This document shows, in pieces, positions 8,121-13,433 of a DNA stretch of 22,155 bases. Location: positions 5,232 through 27,386 of IMG/VR virus record IMGVR_UViG_3300000101_000117. The stretch is one strand, 5' to 3'. The stretch's first letter is position 1, and each line of letters begins with the position of its first letter. Made by a program: the position numbers and the translations under genes. The notes beneath the pieces are model-generated. The model saw only the letters and a program-made list of their open reading frames with translations. It did not search any database and was not told where the DNA came from. The DNA is from a virus.

Positions 8121-8339
8121 CTATTTTGACAATAACTCCATAACCTGCCTTTCTTGCTCCGGCGTCACCCAAATACTAATCTCAGTTAGCCCCTCAGTTT
8201 TTCTGCGCTCACGCATGTCACGCATCATCTGAGCCTTGTCCTTTGGCTTCTTCTCTTTGTTTCTAAATATGGCGTCAAAGTTCGACTCAAACTTTTCCCG
8301 GTTAGGCATTGGCCTAGGGGCTGATCCTTTACCATTCAT
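8121..8339 (-). CDS. Small conserved phage protein with a possible ribbon-helix-helix end
   Basis: A 72-residue basic protein. The N-terminus NGKGSAPRPMPNREKFESNF is like a widespread phage motif (SAPRP, then an E-F-x-x-N-x-D-x-I-F segment). A central Lys/Arg-rich helix is followed by EGLTEISIWVTPEQERQVMELL, a strand followed by a helix, as in ribbon-helix-helix DNA-binding proteins. The start at 8339 overlaps the stop of the HTH_39 gene (ATGA); an upstream ATG at 8354 is less likely. Function not established. Confidence 0.7.
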   Translation of the reverse strand: MNGKGSAPRPMPNREKFESNFDAIFRNKEKKPKDKAQMMRDMRERRKTEGLTEISIWVTPEQERQVMELLSK

Positions 8340-8554
8340 TGCGGCATACTCCATTGTGAAACGGTGCAGTTTTCGCCAAACCTATTTTTAACCGTTATCT
8401 GCTCCTTTTGAACTGCAACACCCTGACGCTTGATGTCGTATATCCGAGAAGCGAGACGCATAATGCCAAGCTCCTTCCAGGCATCTAAAGACGTTATTTT
8501 GTTTCCTTGACTAAGGTAGTTTATCACACGCTCATTTTGCGTTAACTTTGCCAT
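8336..8554 (-). CDS. HTH_39-type helix-turn-helix protein
   Basis: A 72-residue protein with QNERVINYLSQGNKITSLDA, then WKELGIMRLASRIYDIKRQG, the pattern of the small winged-helix family HTH_39 found in many phages (ITSLEA...LGIxRLAxRIxxLRxxG). The C-terminal residues (VQKEQITVKNRFGENCTVSQW) form the likely wing and last strand. A regulator or DNA-binding accessory protein is probable; targets are unknown. GAGG lies about 9 bases before the ATG and the stop overlaps the next start. Confidence 0.8.
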   Translation of the reverse strand: MAKLTQNERVINYLSQGNKITSLDAWKELGIMRLASRIYDIKRQGVAVQKEQITVKNRFGENCTVSQWSMPQ

Positions 8555-8557
8555 TGC

Positions 8558-8761
8558 TTAAACCTCGTTATTTAAAGAGAATTTATGGCGACACTTTTTA
8601 AGCGCAGCCTCTATTAAAATTGCTGACTTTTGGCTTCTTAACCATGAGTCACCGTTCCAGTAATAACTAAACCCATGTAGACCAATTTTATAGTATAAGC
8701 CGTTTAAAATTCCAATAGCGTTATTAGGTATTGCCTGGACATTACTAGTTAATTTTTCCAT
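8558..8761 (-). CDS. 67-residue protein, unknown
   Basis: A short protein with a good ribosome-binding site (AAGGAG about 7 bases before the ATG at 8761) and a position 11 bp after the previous gene and 3 bp before the next, so it is very likely translated. Aromatic-rich middle (GLYYKIGLHGFSYYWNGDSW), basic C-terminal half (KSAILIEAALKKCRHKF). No family recognised. Confidence 0.6.
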   Translation of the reverse strand: MEKLTSNVQAIPNNAIGILNGLYYKIGLHGFSYYWNGDSWLRSQKSAILIEAALKKCRHKFSLNNEV

Positions 8762-8772
8762 TCTACTTCTCC

Positions 8773-9240
8773 TTAATTATAATCGTAAGATTCTTCAAGA
8801 CCTTGAGCGTCAAACAGCTTTTCGCGCAACGTATTTTCAAGGTTAAGATAGATAAGCTCTTTAAGCATATCTGCAAAGCTAATATGATCAGAGCCAAGAA
8901 GAGCAGCGGCATCAGTGCAGATAGTTTCAAAATCACCCAGAGCCGAACTTGAATAAAATACATCTTCGTTACCCTCAATAGGAAAACCTCTCGTTACGCT
9001 ATAAGATTTTCTGCACTCGTCTAATAAAGGTCTGAAGGCTGGAGTATCAGTGTATAAGCAATGTATCAGGCTTTTAGACTGGCCGAAAACAGCTTCAGGA
9101 AGGTAATCATCAATCCAGGTTGGGTGAGCTTTGAACCAGCTATAAACTGCTAAATCCTTCAGCTCATCTGACAGGCTCATTAGGTCACTGTCCCAATTAA
9201 CTGGCGCTTGCGCAATTACGTCATCAAAAGTGCATTTCAT
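8773..9240 (-). CDS. 155-residue acidic protein, unknown
   Basis: No family recognised. The ATG at 9240 is preceded by AAGGGGAA, matching the ribosome-binding pattern of its neighbours; an in-frame start at 9294 would overlap the 50-residue gene and cross the hairpin at 9258-9271. The protein is acidic and Asp/Leu-rich (VNWDSDLMSLSDELKDLAVY near the N-terminus), with aromatic patches (SWFKAHPTWIDDYLPEA) and a helical end (FADMLKELIYLNLENTLREK). No membrane segment or obvious catalytic motif is visible. It belongs to the unit starting at the palindrome promoter 9468-9496. Confidence 0.65.
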   Translation of the reverse strand: MKCTFDDVIAQAPVNWDSDLMSLSDELKDLAVYSWFKAHPTWIDDYLPEAVFGQSKSLIHCLYTDTPAFRPLLDECRKSYSVTRGFPIEGNEDVFYSSSALGDFETICTDAAALLGSDHISFADMLKELIYLNLENTLREKLFDAQGLEESYDYN

Positions 9241-9257
9241 TTTGTTTCCCCTTAGTT

Positions 9258-9271
9258 GCCCCCGAAGGGGC
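9258..9271 (-). repeat. CUUCGG-type intercistronic hairpin, copy 1
   Basis: Minus-strand RNA reads GCCCCUUCGGGGGC: five G-C pairs closed on a UUCG loop. It lies between the stop of the 50-residue gene (9279) and the AAGGGGAA ribosome-binding site of the 155-residue gene. The same 14 bases recur at 9819-9832. CUUCGG tetraloop hairpins are known as unusually stable RNA folds and are found between genes in phage T4. There is no U-run, so it is not a terminator. Confidence 0.7.
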
Positions 9272-9278
9272 GGTTGGT

Positions 9279-9431
9279 TTACGAATTTAGCCATTCGTCA
9301 TAAGTTTTAACTGGCTTTCCGTCAAGCCATAAGCCAGTCTTTTTATCTGCGGCTGAAAGATATATGGCGTATTCTTGATCATTAGTGCCACGAGCCTGAG
9401 TCTGCCAAAATTGATTTTGTTCAAGTTCCAT
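9279..9431 (-). CDS. 50-residue protein, unknown
   Basis: A short gene from ATG 9431 to TAA 9281-9279, found by reading the minus strand. The ribosome-binding site AAGGGGAA lies about 6 bases upstream, the same as for adjoining genes, which supports translation. The peptide begins MELEQNQFWQTQARG and ends KPVKTYDEWLNS; it is polar, with AIYLSAADKKTGLWLDGK in the middle, perhaps a small beta hairpin. It is the first gene after the palindrome promoter at 9468-9496. Confidence 0.6.
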   Translation of the reverse strand: MELEQNQFWQTQARGTNDQEYAIYLSAADKKTGLWLDGKPVKTYDEWLNS

Positions 9432-9467
9432 GTTGATTCCCCTTACTTGTTGCGTTAATGAGGCTTC

Positions 9468-9496
9468 ATGGTAATAGAGTAACGGTTACCATGCAA
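9468..9496 (-). promoter_or_regulatory. Promoter with GTAACCGTTAC operator, site 2
   Basis: Minus strand: TTGCAT (9496-9491) as -35, 17 bp spacer, TACCAT (9473-9468) as -10. The perfect 11-base palindrome GTAAC-C-GTTAC fills 9489-9479, leaving 5 bp to the -10. Predicted transcription start near 9461, giving a roughly 30-base leader to the ATG at 9431. The hexamers alone are weak; the case rests on exact repetition of the palindrome in the same position as site 1. Confidence 0.6.
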
Positions 9497-9515
9497 CCCC
9501 CTAAACAAAATAATT

Positions 9516-9797
9516 TTACCAGTCCAAACTGCAAGCCATCATTGTCCCGGCATCTTGATTCTCAAGGTAGAACCCGTGCTTCTCCACTAGCTTCTCAAGC
9601 TTTGGGTGGAACCCGGTAGGATGCCAAACGCGCCAGTAGTCGTGCAGCGGCATTCCATCAGAAGAACACTCGCCCTCGCAACGAAACCAGATGCGGTGCT
9701 TATCCACCTTTTCTTCGCCAGTCCATTGATCGTAGGTCACAGCATTAGCATTTGGGAACGCCTTATTGATGTGCTTGCATAAAGTGATTGCTTTCAT
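9516..9797 (-). CDS. 93-residue protein, unknown
   Basis: No family recognised. The ATG at 9797 has AAGGGGAA about 6 bases upstream. The sequence is rich in Trp and His: TYDQWTGEE, HRIWFRCEGEC, LHDYWRVWHPTGFHPKLEKL, and ends DAGTMMACSLDW. Three Cys in the body (one near the N-terminus, C-E-G-E-C later) are not in a standard zinc pattern. It is the second gene of the unit starting at the 10037-10064 promoter. Confidence 0.65.
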   Translation of the reverse strand: MKAITLCKHINKAFPNANAVTYDQWTGEEKVDKHRIWFRCEGECSSDGMPLHDYWRVWHPTGFHPKLEKLVEKHGFYLENQDAGTMMACSLDW

Positions 9798-9818
9798 GTA
9801 CTTCCCCTTGGTTTGAAT

Positions 9819-9832
9819 GCCCCCGAAGGGGC
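9819..9832 (-). repeat. CUUCGG-type intercistronic hairpin, copy 2
   Basis: Same 14 bases as 9258-9271 on the same strand (RNA GCCCCUUCGGGGGC). It sits 5 bp after the stop of the 56-residue gene and just before the AAGGGGAA of the 93-residue gene, so the two copies share a layout: stop, hairpin, ribosome-binding site, ATG. Confidence 0.7.
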
Positions 9833-9837
9833 GCTAG

Positions 9838-10008
9838 TTATCGGTTTGAGATTTCCCTAATGATTGCCGCCCTATCACTAGACCATCTAGCGAAAGATGT
9901 GCGCTTTATAAATGCGGGCGCTTTATTATATTTGGCGTTTGTACGCTCGACATAATCAAGTAGTTGATCTTTTGTAAATTTAACCATCTCACTTTTAGTT
10001 GCTTTCAT
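9838..10008 (-). CDS. 56-residue basic protein, unknown
   Basis: The ATG at 10008 with AAGGGCAA upstream is chosen. An ATG ten codons earlier (10038) overlaps the -10 box of the promoter and would not be in the transcript. The protein is basic and helical: MKATKSEMVKFTKDQLLDYV, then a segment rich in Lys/Arg (IKRTSFARWSSDRAAIIREI). Size and charge would suit a small nucleic-acid or protein-binding factor, but no family is recognised. Confidence 0.6.
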   Translation of the reverse strand: MKATKSEMVKFTKDQLLDYVERTNAKYNKAPAFIKRTSFARWSSDRAAIIREISNR

Positions 10009-10036
10009 TTTATTGCCCTTGGTTAGTATGGGTCTC

Positions 10037-10064
10037 ATTATACATGGGTAACGGTTACTGTCTA
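10037..10064 (-). promoter_or_regulatory. Promoter with GTAACCGTTAC operator, site 1
   Basis: Minus strand: TAGACA (10064-10059; 5 of 6 to TTGACA), 16 bp spacer, perfect TATAAT (10042-10037). The perfect palindrome GTAAC-C-GTTAC (10058-10048) lies in the spacer, touching the -35 and 5 bp from the -10. A protein bound there would block RNA polymerase. The predicted start near 10030 lies just upstream of the ATG at 10008. A terminator stands 133 bp upstream, isolating this promoter from the preceding unit. Confidence 0.75.
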
Positions 10065-10196
10065 AGAACTTAAATGCATATGCTTATTCCAAAAAGTTAG
10101 GTACTCCCAGGCATGACTACACTAATAGGACATTTAAGCCTCTATGACACGCCGCGCAAGGGTTTCAGACATGCTGGTTAATCTTAAATAGCAGGC

Positions 10197-10224
10197 AAAA
10201 AAAAGACCCTGCGTTAACAGGGCC
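10197..10224 (-). terminator. Rho-independent terminator of the replication/recombination unit
   Basis: Minus-strand RNA GGCCCUG-UUAACG-CAGGGUC followed by eight U. Seven pairs with one G-U, six-base loop. It closes the transcript running from the XRE regulator region through the 86-residue gene. On the plus strand there is no T-run, so it is one-directional. The 132 bp between it and the promoter at 10037-10064 holds no supported gene. Confidence 0.85.
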
Positions 10225-10320
10225 AAAGGGGACGTAAAATCAACTGGCGCTAGGCAACCGTAGGCCGCCCAAGCCTAACCATGTGTATGAGGCATGGTTA
10301 TGTGCGGAATTGCACGACTA
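10225..10320 (-). ncRNA. Structured 3' region, possible small RNA ending at the terminator
   Basis: These 96 bases between the 86-residue gene and its terminator hold no gene but three inverted repeats: GTGC/GCAC with a 6-base loop (10302-10315); a perfect 8-bp TAACCATG/CATGGTTA with a 9-base loop (10276-10300); and TAGGC/GCCTA with a 7-base loop (10261-10277), which shares two bases with the second. With the terminator they form a hairpin array. It could be a stabilising 3' UTR or a processed or separately transcribed RNA. It does not fold as a tRNA by eye. Confidence 0.35.
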
Positions 10321-10581
10321 TTATTCTACATCAAATAATGGATTTAGCAACAACAATTGCTCTTCGTCTAAGGGCTTATTTAACTCCGCAATGACATCCT
10401 GGACCTCAATCGAAATACAATTGATTTCCTCAAAAGCATCGCAAGGCTTAGCGCATCCGGTGATGATGGACTGCGTAATATTGTAAATCCTCTGTTTTGC
10501 GTCAACTAATCCATACTTTTCAGTAACATCAATTAGCTGCCCAATATCATATGACTTGTATTCATAGTTGGCTTCAATCAT
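10321..10581 (-). CDS. 86-residue acidic protein after ninG, unknown
   Basis: No family recognised. ATG 10581 overlaps the ninG-like stop (ATGA) and AAAGG lies a few bases upstream, so translation is coupled. The protein is acidic and probably helical (YDIGQLIDVTEKYGLVDAKQ; IEVQDVIAELNKPLDEEQLL) with two Cys around residues 43 and 47 (GCAKPCDAFEEINC). It is the last gene of the replication/recombination unit. Confidence 0.65.
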   Translation of the reverse strand: MIEANYEYKSYDIGQLIDVTEKYGLVDAKQRIYNITQSIITGCAKPCDAFEEINCISIEVQDVIAELNKPLDEEQLLLLNPLFDVE

Positions 10582-10985
10582 CGCAACCTTTCCTCTTCAA
10601 TCTTCATTTGATTTTTCATAGACTCCAGCAACTCTCGGTAATCTGCTGCATAAAGCTTTCTAAGTTTTCGCTTGTCCCGGTGCATGGTTTCAACAAACTC
10701 TTTACCGTAATAATCAATCATCCAGAGCGTGTACTGACCCTCAGCACTGCCCCTAGACATACCAAAAATGTTACAACCTACACACTGCGGATGAACATTT
10801 TCTTCTTCAAGCGCCCAGTAAGACGAGCTTCCTTTTGCTATATAATGACCACCCTGAGCCTCTTTCCAATGCAGGTAAGCATTGCACGACACGCAATTGA
10901 CCATTCCCTCGTCATTTGCCGCCTTCATTCTGACCAAGCGCTGTATAGCCTCTAGGCACTGCGCCCTAAGTGTCTTCTTAGCCAT
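10578..10985 (-). CDS. ninG: NinG/Rap-like recombination protein
   Basis: A 135-residue protein. Phage lambda NinG (Rap) is a structure-specific endonuclease active on recombination junctions. Visible here: zinc knuckle CVSC at 31-34, QGGHYIAKGSSSYWAL at 44-59 (His47), NVHPQCVGCN at 63-72 (Cys68, Cys71), then a basic helical tail (RDKRKLRKLYAADYRELLES). This CxxC...GGHY...ENVHPQCxxCN layout is that of the NinG family. The start at 10985 is chosen because it overlaps the NinB-like stop by 8 bp and follows AAAGGC; an upstream in-frame start at 11012 is less likely. With the NinB-like gene it makes a nin-type pair. Confidence 0.85.
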   Translation of the reverse strand: MAKKTLRAQCLEAIQRLVRMKAANDEGMVNCVSCNAYLHWKEAQGGHYIAKGSSSYWALEEENVHPQCVGCNIFGMSRGSAEGQYTLWMIDYYGKEFVETMHRDKRKLRKLYAADYRELLESMKNQMKIEEERLR

Positions 10986-11430
10986 TTTTGCTTGCCTTTT
11001 CAGGGTAATCAAGTATGGACGGAAACTGCTCGTTCACCTGACCATTTGTTAAATCAATTAATTTCCTGTTTATAATATCATAAATTTTGCTAACTTTATC
11101 CCTTGGGCACTTCCTTGTCGAGTCACCAGTACCTGGCGCAACCGCTTCTTGCACTGTAAGCCACATTTTAGATACCAGCTCTTTGTTCCATTCCACCTCA
11201 ATATCGCTTTTAAACATCGGTGAGCTGATGTAGCACGACATGCCAATCCTGTTGAGGCCTTCCGCCACATGACCAAAGTATTTCCACATTGCCGCATTCT
11301 GATTGTTTGTCCTTTTCTTGCCTGTGACCCAGGTATAAGTAACCCAGCCGCTGGATGAGTGCAGCTCTGCCACTCTAGACATAAACGTGCCAAGGGACTT
11401 GTCACTGTTAACTACAATTTGCTCGCCCAT
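10978..11430 (-). CDS. ninB: NinB-like recombination protein
   Basis: A 150-residue protein. NinB (Orf) of lambda binds single-stranded DNA and helps load recombination functions. The segment GKKRTNNQNAAMWKYFGHVA shows the R-T-x-x-Q-N-A-x-x-x hallmark; later come VEWNKELVSKMWLTVQEAV, then a TRKCPRDKVSKIYDIINRKL helix and a short end with FPS. The RTxxQNA motif and the later helical pattern match phage NinB-like proteins that sit beside NinG. The start at 11430 is chosen because its ATG shares one base with the upstream TAA (TAATG) and has AAGGGTGA before it; an in-frame ATG at 11451 lacks this. Confidence 0.7.
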   Translation of the reverse strand: MGEQIVVNSDKSLGTFMSRVAELHSSSGWVTYTWVTGKKRTNNQNAAMWKYFGHVAEGLNRIGMSCYISSPMFKSDIEVEWNKELVSKMWLTVQEAVAPGTGDSTRKCPRDKVSKIYDIINRKLIDLTNGQVNEQFPSILDYPEKASKNG

Positions 11431-11798
11431 TATAATTTCACCCTTAACCACTTATTGGACAAAACCTCACACACACGTTCACAACGATTTATATTTAAAG
11501 ACATTTCCCTGTGCTTGTTGCTTGCCGTTTTTGGTTTAGCAAACGCTCTTTCTTGAGCTGGCCTGAAAGTATGGGCACTCACGGTCCAACTAGATCCACT
11601 TACCTTGTCAATGTTTTCGTCCCGCAACCTTGTCCTCAAAGATTCGTGCTTTAAGCCTGTTTTGGCAGACATGCACTTGTAACTTAGGAGGTCTCCCTCA
11701 GAAAAACCCATATAACTTTTTCCTACATATTTAAACCAGTGCCTTCTACGGTCGTTGTAGGCATTCTTTTTAGGCTGATAAAAGTTAGTGTTCTTCAT
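11430..11798 (-). CDS. 122-residue basic protein, possible HTH, unknown
   Basis: No named family. The protein is basic (NDRRRHWFKYVGKSYMGFSE at about 15-34). The segment SYKCMSAKTGLKHESLRTRLRDEN (about 39-62, two adjacent parts) has the helix-turn-helix look of a DNA-binding protein that recognises a site after a short turn. The C-terminal third has clustered Arg/Lys and Cys (NINRCERVCEVLSNKWLRVKL). Its ATG overlaps the replication-protein stop (ATGA), with AGGAG upstream; its stop overlaps the NinB-like start. Confidence 0.6.
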   Translation of the reverse strand: MKNTNFYQPKKNAYNDRRRHWFKYVGKSYMGFSEGDLLSYKCMSAKTGLKHESLRTRLRDENIDKVSGSSWTVSAHTFRPAQERAFAKPKTASNKHREMSLNINRCERVCEVLSNKWLRVKL

Positions 11799-12487
11799 AG
11801 TGCCCAGCTCCTGTCGTGTGCGTCTGCGATGATTCCCCGCGATCGTATAGAATCGCTTTCCTTTAATTGTTTTGTTTGCGCTTTAAGCTTGTCTCCGCGC
11901 TCCCAGGTTCTTACGCAAGCTTGCCAGTCAGTCACCGGGTTACCGCCTTTAGTCTTCCAGCCGCGAGTCGAATAGTAATCAACAAAATGATCGGCATCAA
12001 TTCCGTTAGCCCTAGAATTACAATACTCCTGAACCTCTTCTTTTGTGGGATGCTTCTTCTTCACCACTGTAGTATTAGTTGTAGTATTAGTTTGTAGTAT
12101 TAACCTAGAAGATTCGTTCAGGGGGGTGGGGAACATTTGCTCTATAGGGTCATGAACAATCGTTCCAGGGGTAGTGAACACATCTTCACCACCTACCGAA
12201 GCCTGTACGCATCTAATGTATCGCCTCTCAACCTGCTTCGTGCCGTCACGATACTTCAATTGAGTCTGAATGTAGCCGCAATCGCTTAACTGGCCAATCC
12301 ACTTAGTAATTGATCTTGTAGAGCAATCGTATTGTTCAGCAAAATACTCATTGAAAGCCCAGCAGTAACCCTTTTCGTTGCACAGTGCAGTAATCTCACC
12401 ATAAAGAAGTCGAGCCATAGGAGTAACGCGCTTGTCGTACCTAACGCTTGCGGGGATAATTGCATAATACGACTTCTTATTTTCCAT
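11795..12487 (-). CDS. Replication initiation protein with N-terminal winged helix (lambda O-like role)
   Basis: A 230-residue protein. The N-terminus (about 5-85) is a winged-helix: SYYAIIPASVRYDKRV, LLYGEITALCNEKGYCW, EYFAEQYDCSTRSITKWIGQ, a pattern common to phage replication proteins. A Thr/Asn linker (about 130-145) coded by iteron-like DNA follows. The C-terminal part (about 145-200) has EVQEYCNSRANGIDADHFVD and TDWQACVRTWER, the helicase-recruiting end seen in DnaT- or O-like proteins. I infer it binds its own internal repeats and loads the host helicase. The start at 12487 is chosen for GGTGA 5 bases upstream and its overlap with the XRE stop; in-frame starts up to 12505 are weaker. 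Confidence 0.8.
   Translation of the reverse strand: MENKKSYYAIIPASVRYDKRVTPMARLLYGEITALCNEKGYCWAFNEYFAEQYDCSTRSITKWIGQLSDCGYIQTQLKYRDGTKQVERRYIRCVQASVGGEDVFTTPGTIVHDPIEQMFPTPLNESSRLILQTNTTTNTTVVKKKHPTKEEVQEYCNSRANGIDADHFVDYYSTRGWKTKGGNPVTDWQACVRTWERGDKLKAQTKQLKESDSIRSRGIIADAHDRSWAL
12068..12105 (+). repeat. Three iteron-like direct repeats inside the replication gene
   Basis: Plus-strand TGTAGTATTA occurs three times, at 12068-12077, 12080-12089 and 12093-12102, with periods of 12 and 13 bp. Because the third copy is shifted by 13 rather than 12 bp, one copy is read in a different frame (L-I-L-Q) from the other two (T-N-T-T), so the DNA repeat is preserved although the protein repeat is not. 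A run of GGGGGGTGGGG lies 15 bp beyond. Lambda places its origin iterons in the same part of gene O, so this is a candidate replication origin. Confidence 0.55.
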
Positions 12488-12695
12488 AACTTTCACCATA
12501 GGCAATAAACTCGCTCAAAGGTATTCCCAGTGCCTCACTGATTCTAGATAGGGTTCTAATGTTTGGGTTTGACTGACCGCTCTTCATAAAGGAAAGTTGC
12601 TGCGGCCTAAGTTGTGCGGCCCCAGAAAGCTCAGCATTTGTTAAATTGTGTACTGCGCCTGCAACTCGTATTGCCTGCTTAATGTTAAAAACCAT
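12477..12695 (-). CDS. XRE/Cro-like helix-turn-helix regulator
   Basis: A 72-residue HTH protein of the XRE family, about the size of Cro or a minimal repressor. The DNA-binding domain covers about 5-65: IKQAIRVAGAV, LTNAELSGAAQLRPQQLSFM (helices 2-3), SNPNIRTLSRISEALGIPLS. There is no C-terminal cleavage or oligomerisation domain, so if it is a repressor it is not the LexA-cleavable type. TAGGAA lies 5 bases before the ATG. It is transcribed away from the recombination island, and a promoter with an inverted repeat lies 30-58 bp upstream. It may also act on the GTAACCGTTAC sites; that is inference. Confidence 0.85.
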   Translation of the reverse strand: MVFNIKQAIRVAGAVHNLTNAELSGAAQLRPQQLSFMKSGQSNPNIRTLSRISEALGIPLSEFIAYGESYGK

Positions 12696-12724
12696 GATTA
12701 TTCCTAGCTGTTAAGTGAAGTGAC

Positions 12725-12753
12725 ATCTTACCCTTAGTAACCAAAGATGGCAA
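12725..12753 (-). promoter_or_regulatory. Promoter of the XRE regulator with an inverted repeat in the spacer
   Basis: Minus strand: TTGCCA (12753-12748; 5 of 6 to consensus), 17 bp spacer, TAAGAT (12730-12725; 4 of 6). The spacer and -10 hold TTAC-TAAGG-GTAA, an inverted repeat on which a regulator could sit. The plus strand shows TTACCCTTA (12728-12736) and TTAACCCTTA (12756-12765), a direct repeat offset by 29 bp. The 150 bp divergent gap must also hold the plus-strand promoter; a weak candidate is TTGCGC (12788-12793), 17 bp, TAAAGT (12811-12816), next to an AGTTC-GA-GAACT inverted repeat at 12814-12825. Confidence 0.5.
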
Positions 12754-12846
12754 CATTAACCCTTAAAAAGTTTATTTAAATGATTAGTTGCGCATTTGCA
12801 GATTATAGCGTAAAGTTCGAGAACTAACTAAAAACGAGGTGAGACA

Positions 12847-13032
12847 ATGCAGAACTTCACTGTATCCGACCTGATGGACTTCAACACTTTCTATGCTCGC
12901 ATGGCTGAGCTAGACTTTTATGATCACCTACCTGCACGAGATAATATGCCTGACAGTTATTATTTGGCGTATGGCTCTTTGTACAACGAATCTGAAAGGC
13001 AATCACACTTAACTGAAATTGAGGCATTATAA
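12847..13032 (+). CDS. 61-residue acidic leader gene of the recombination operon, unknown
   Basis: First gene of the plus-strand unit. The ATG follows GAGGTGAG, the strongest ribosome-binding site of this island. The protein is acidic and aromatic: FTVSDLMDFNTFYARMAELD, later DSYYLAYGSLYNESERQSHL. No family recognised. Its TAA shares one base with the ATG of the Rad52-family gene (TAATG), so the two are coupled. Acidic small proteins in this place can be inhibitors or partners, but there is no evidence for that here. Confidence 0.65.
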   Translation: MQNFTVSDLMDFNTFYARMAELDFYDHLPARDNMPDSYYLAYGSLYNESERQSHLTEIEAL

Positions 13033-13433
13033 TGAGCGAATCTAAAGACTGGGCATCTGTGCAAGCAGCACTAAAATCCCCATTTAACCCAAGGGCTTTG
13101 AGCTGGAGAAAGCAGGGTGGAATTGACCTGGCGTATCTTAACGCAAGGGACGTTATGAAGCGTCTTGATGACGTTGTAGGGATAGAGAACTGGCAGGACC
13201 GTTACGAGGAGTGCAGTGGCAGGGTAATCTGTTACATTTCTATTCGCGTGGAGGGTGAGTGGGTAACCAAAGCTGATGGCTCAGGGGATACTAAAATTGA
13301 GGGCGACAAGGGAGGCATATCTGGAGCGTTTAAAAGGTCTGCGGTCCGGTGGGGAATTGGCCGCTACTTGTACTACTTAAAGCCTGGTGCATCTGCCAAT
13401 AACTTGCCAGCATGGGCAATTCCAAATGAATAA
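13032..13433 (+). CDS. Rad52-family single-strand annealing protein
   Basis: A 133-residue annealase of the Rad52/Rad22 family, which pairs complementary single strands during phage recombination. Key segments: AYLNARDVMKRLDDVVGIEN (start of the core), NWQDRYEE, ICYISIRVEGEWVTKADGSG (strands), then KGGISGAFKRSAVRWGIGRY and LYYLKP. The G-x-x-x-A-x-K-R-x-A-x-x-W-G-I-G-R-Y-L-Y segment is the family hallmark. It is short because only the annealing core is present, as usual for phage members. It is coupled to the gene before and overlaps the nuclease gene by 8 bp; annealase plus exonuclease is a standard phage pair. Confidence 0.92.
   Translation: MSESKDWASVQAALKSPFNPRALSWRKQGGIDLAYLNARDVMKRLDDVVGIENWQDRYEECSGRVICYISIRVEGEWVTKADGSGDTKIEGDKGGISGAFKRSAVRWGIGRYLYYLKPGASANNLPAWAIPNE

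Noticed and set aside
10134-10172. A 12-codon minus-strand frame starting with ATG between the terminator and the operator promoter
   Set aside because: No ribosome-binding site, lies upstream of the promoter, and is too short to support.
10225-10320. Possible tRNA
   Set aside because: The stems do not make a cloverleaf and there is no recognisable T-loop or acceptor pairing.
12728-12742. Another copy of the GTAACCGTTAC operator
   Set aside because: Only half-sites in the opposite arrangement (TTAC-N5-GTAA) are present; kept as a separate inverted repeat.
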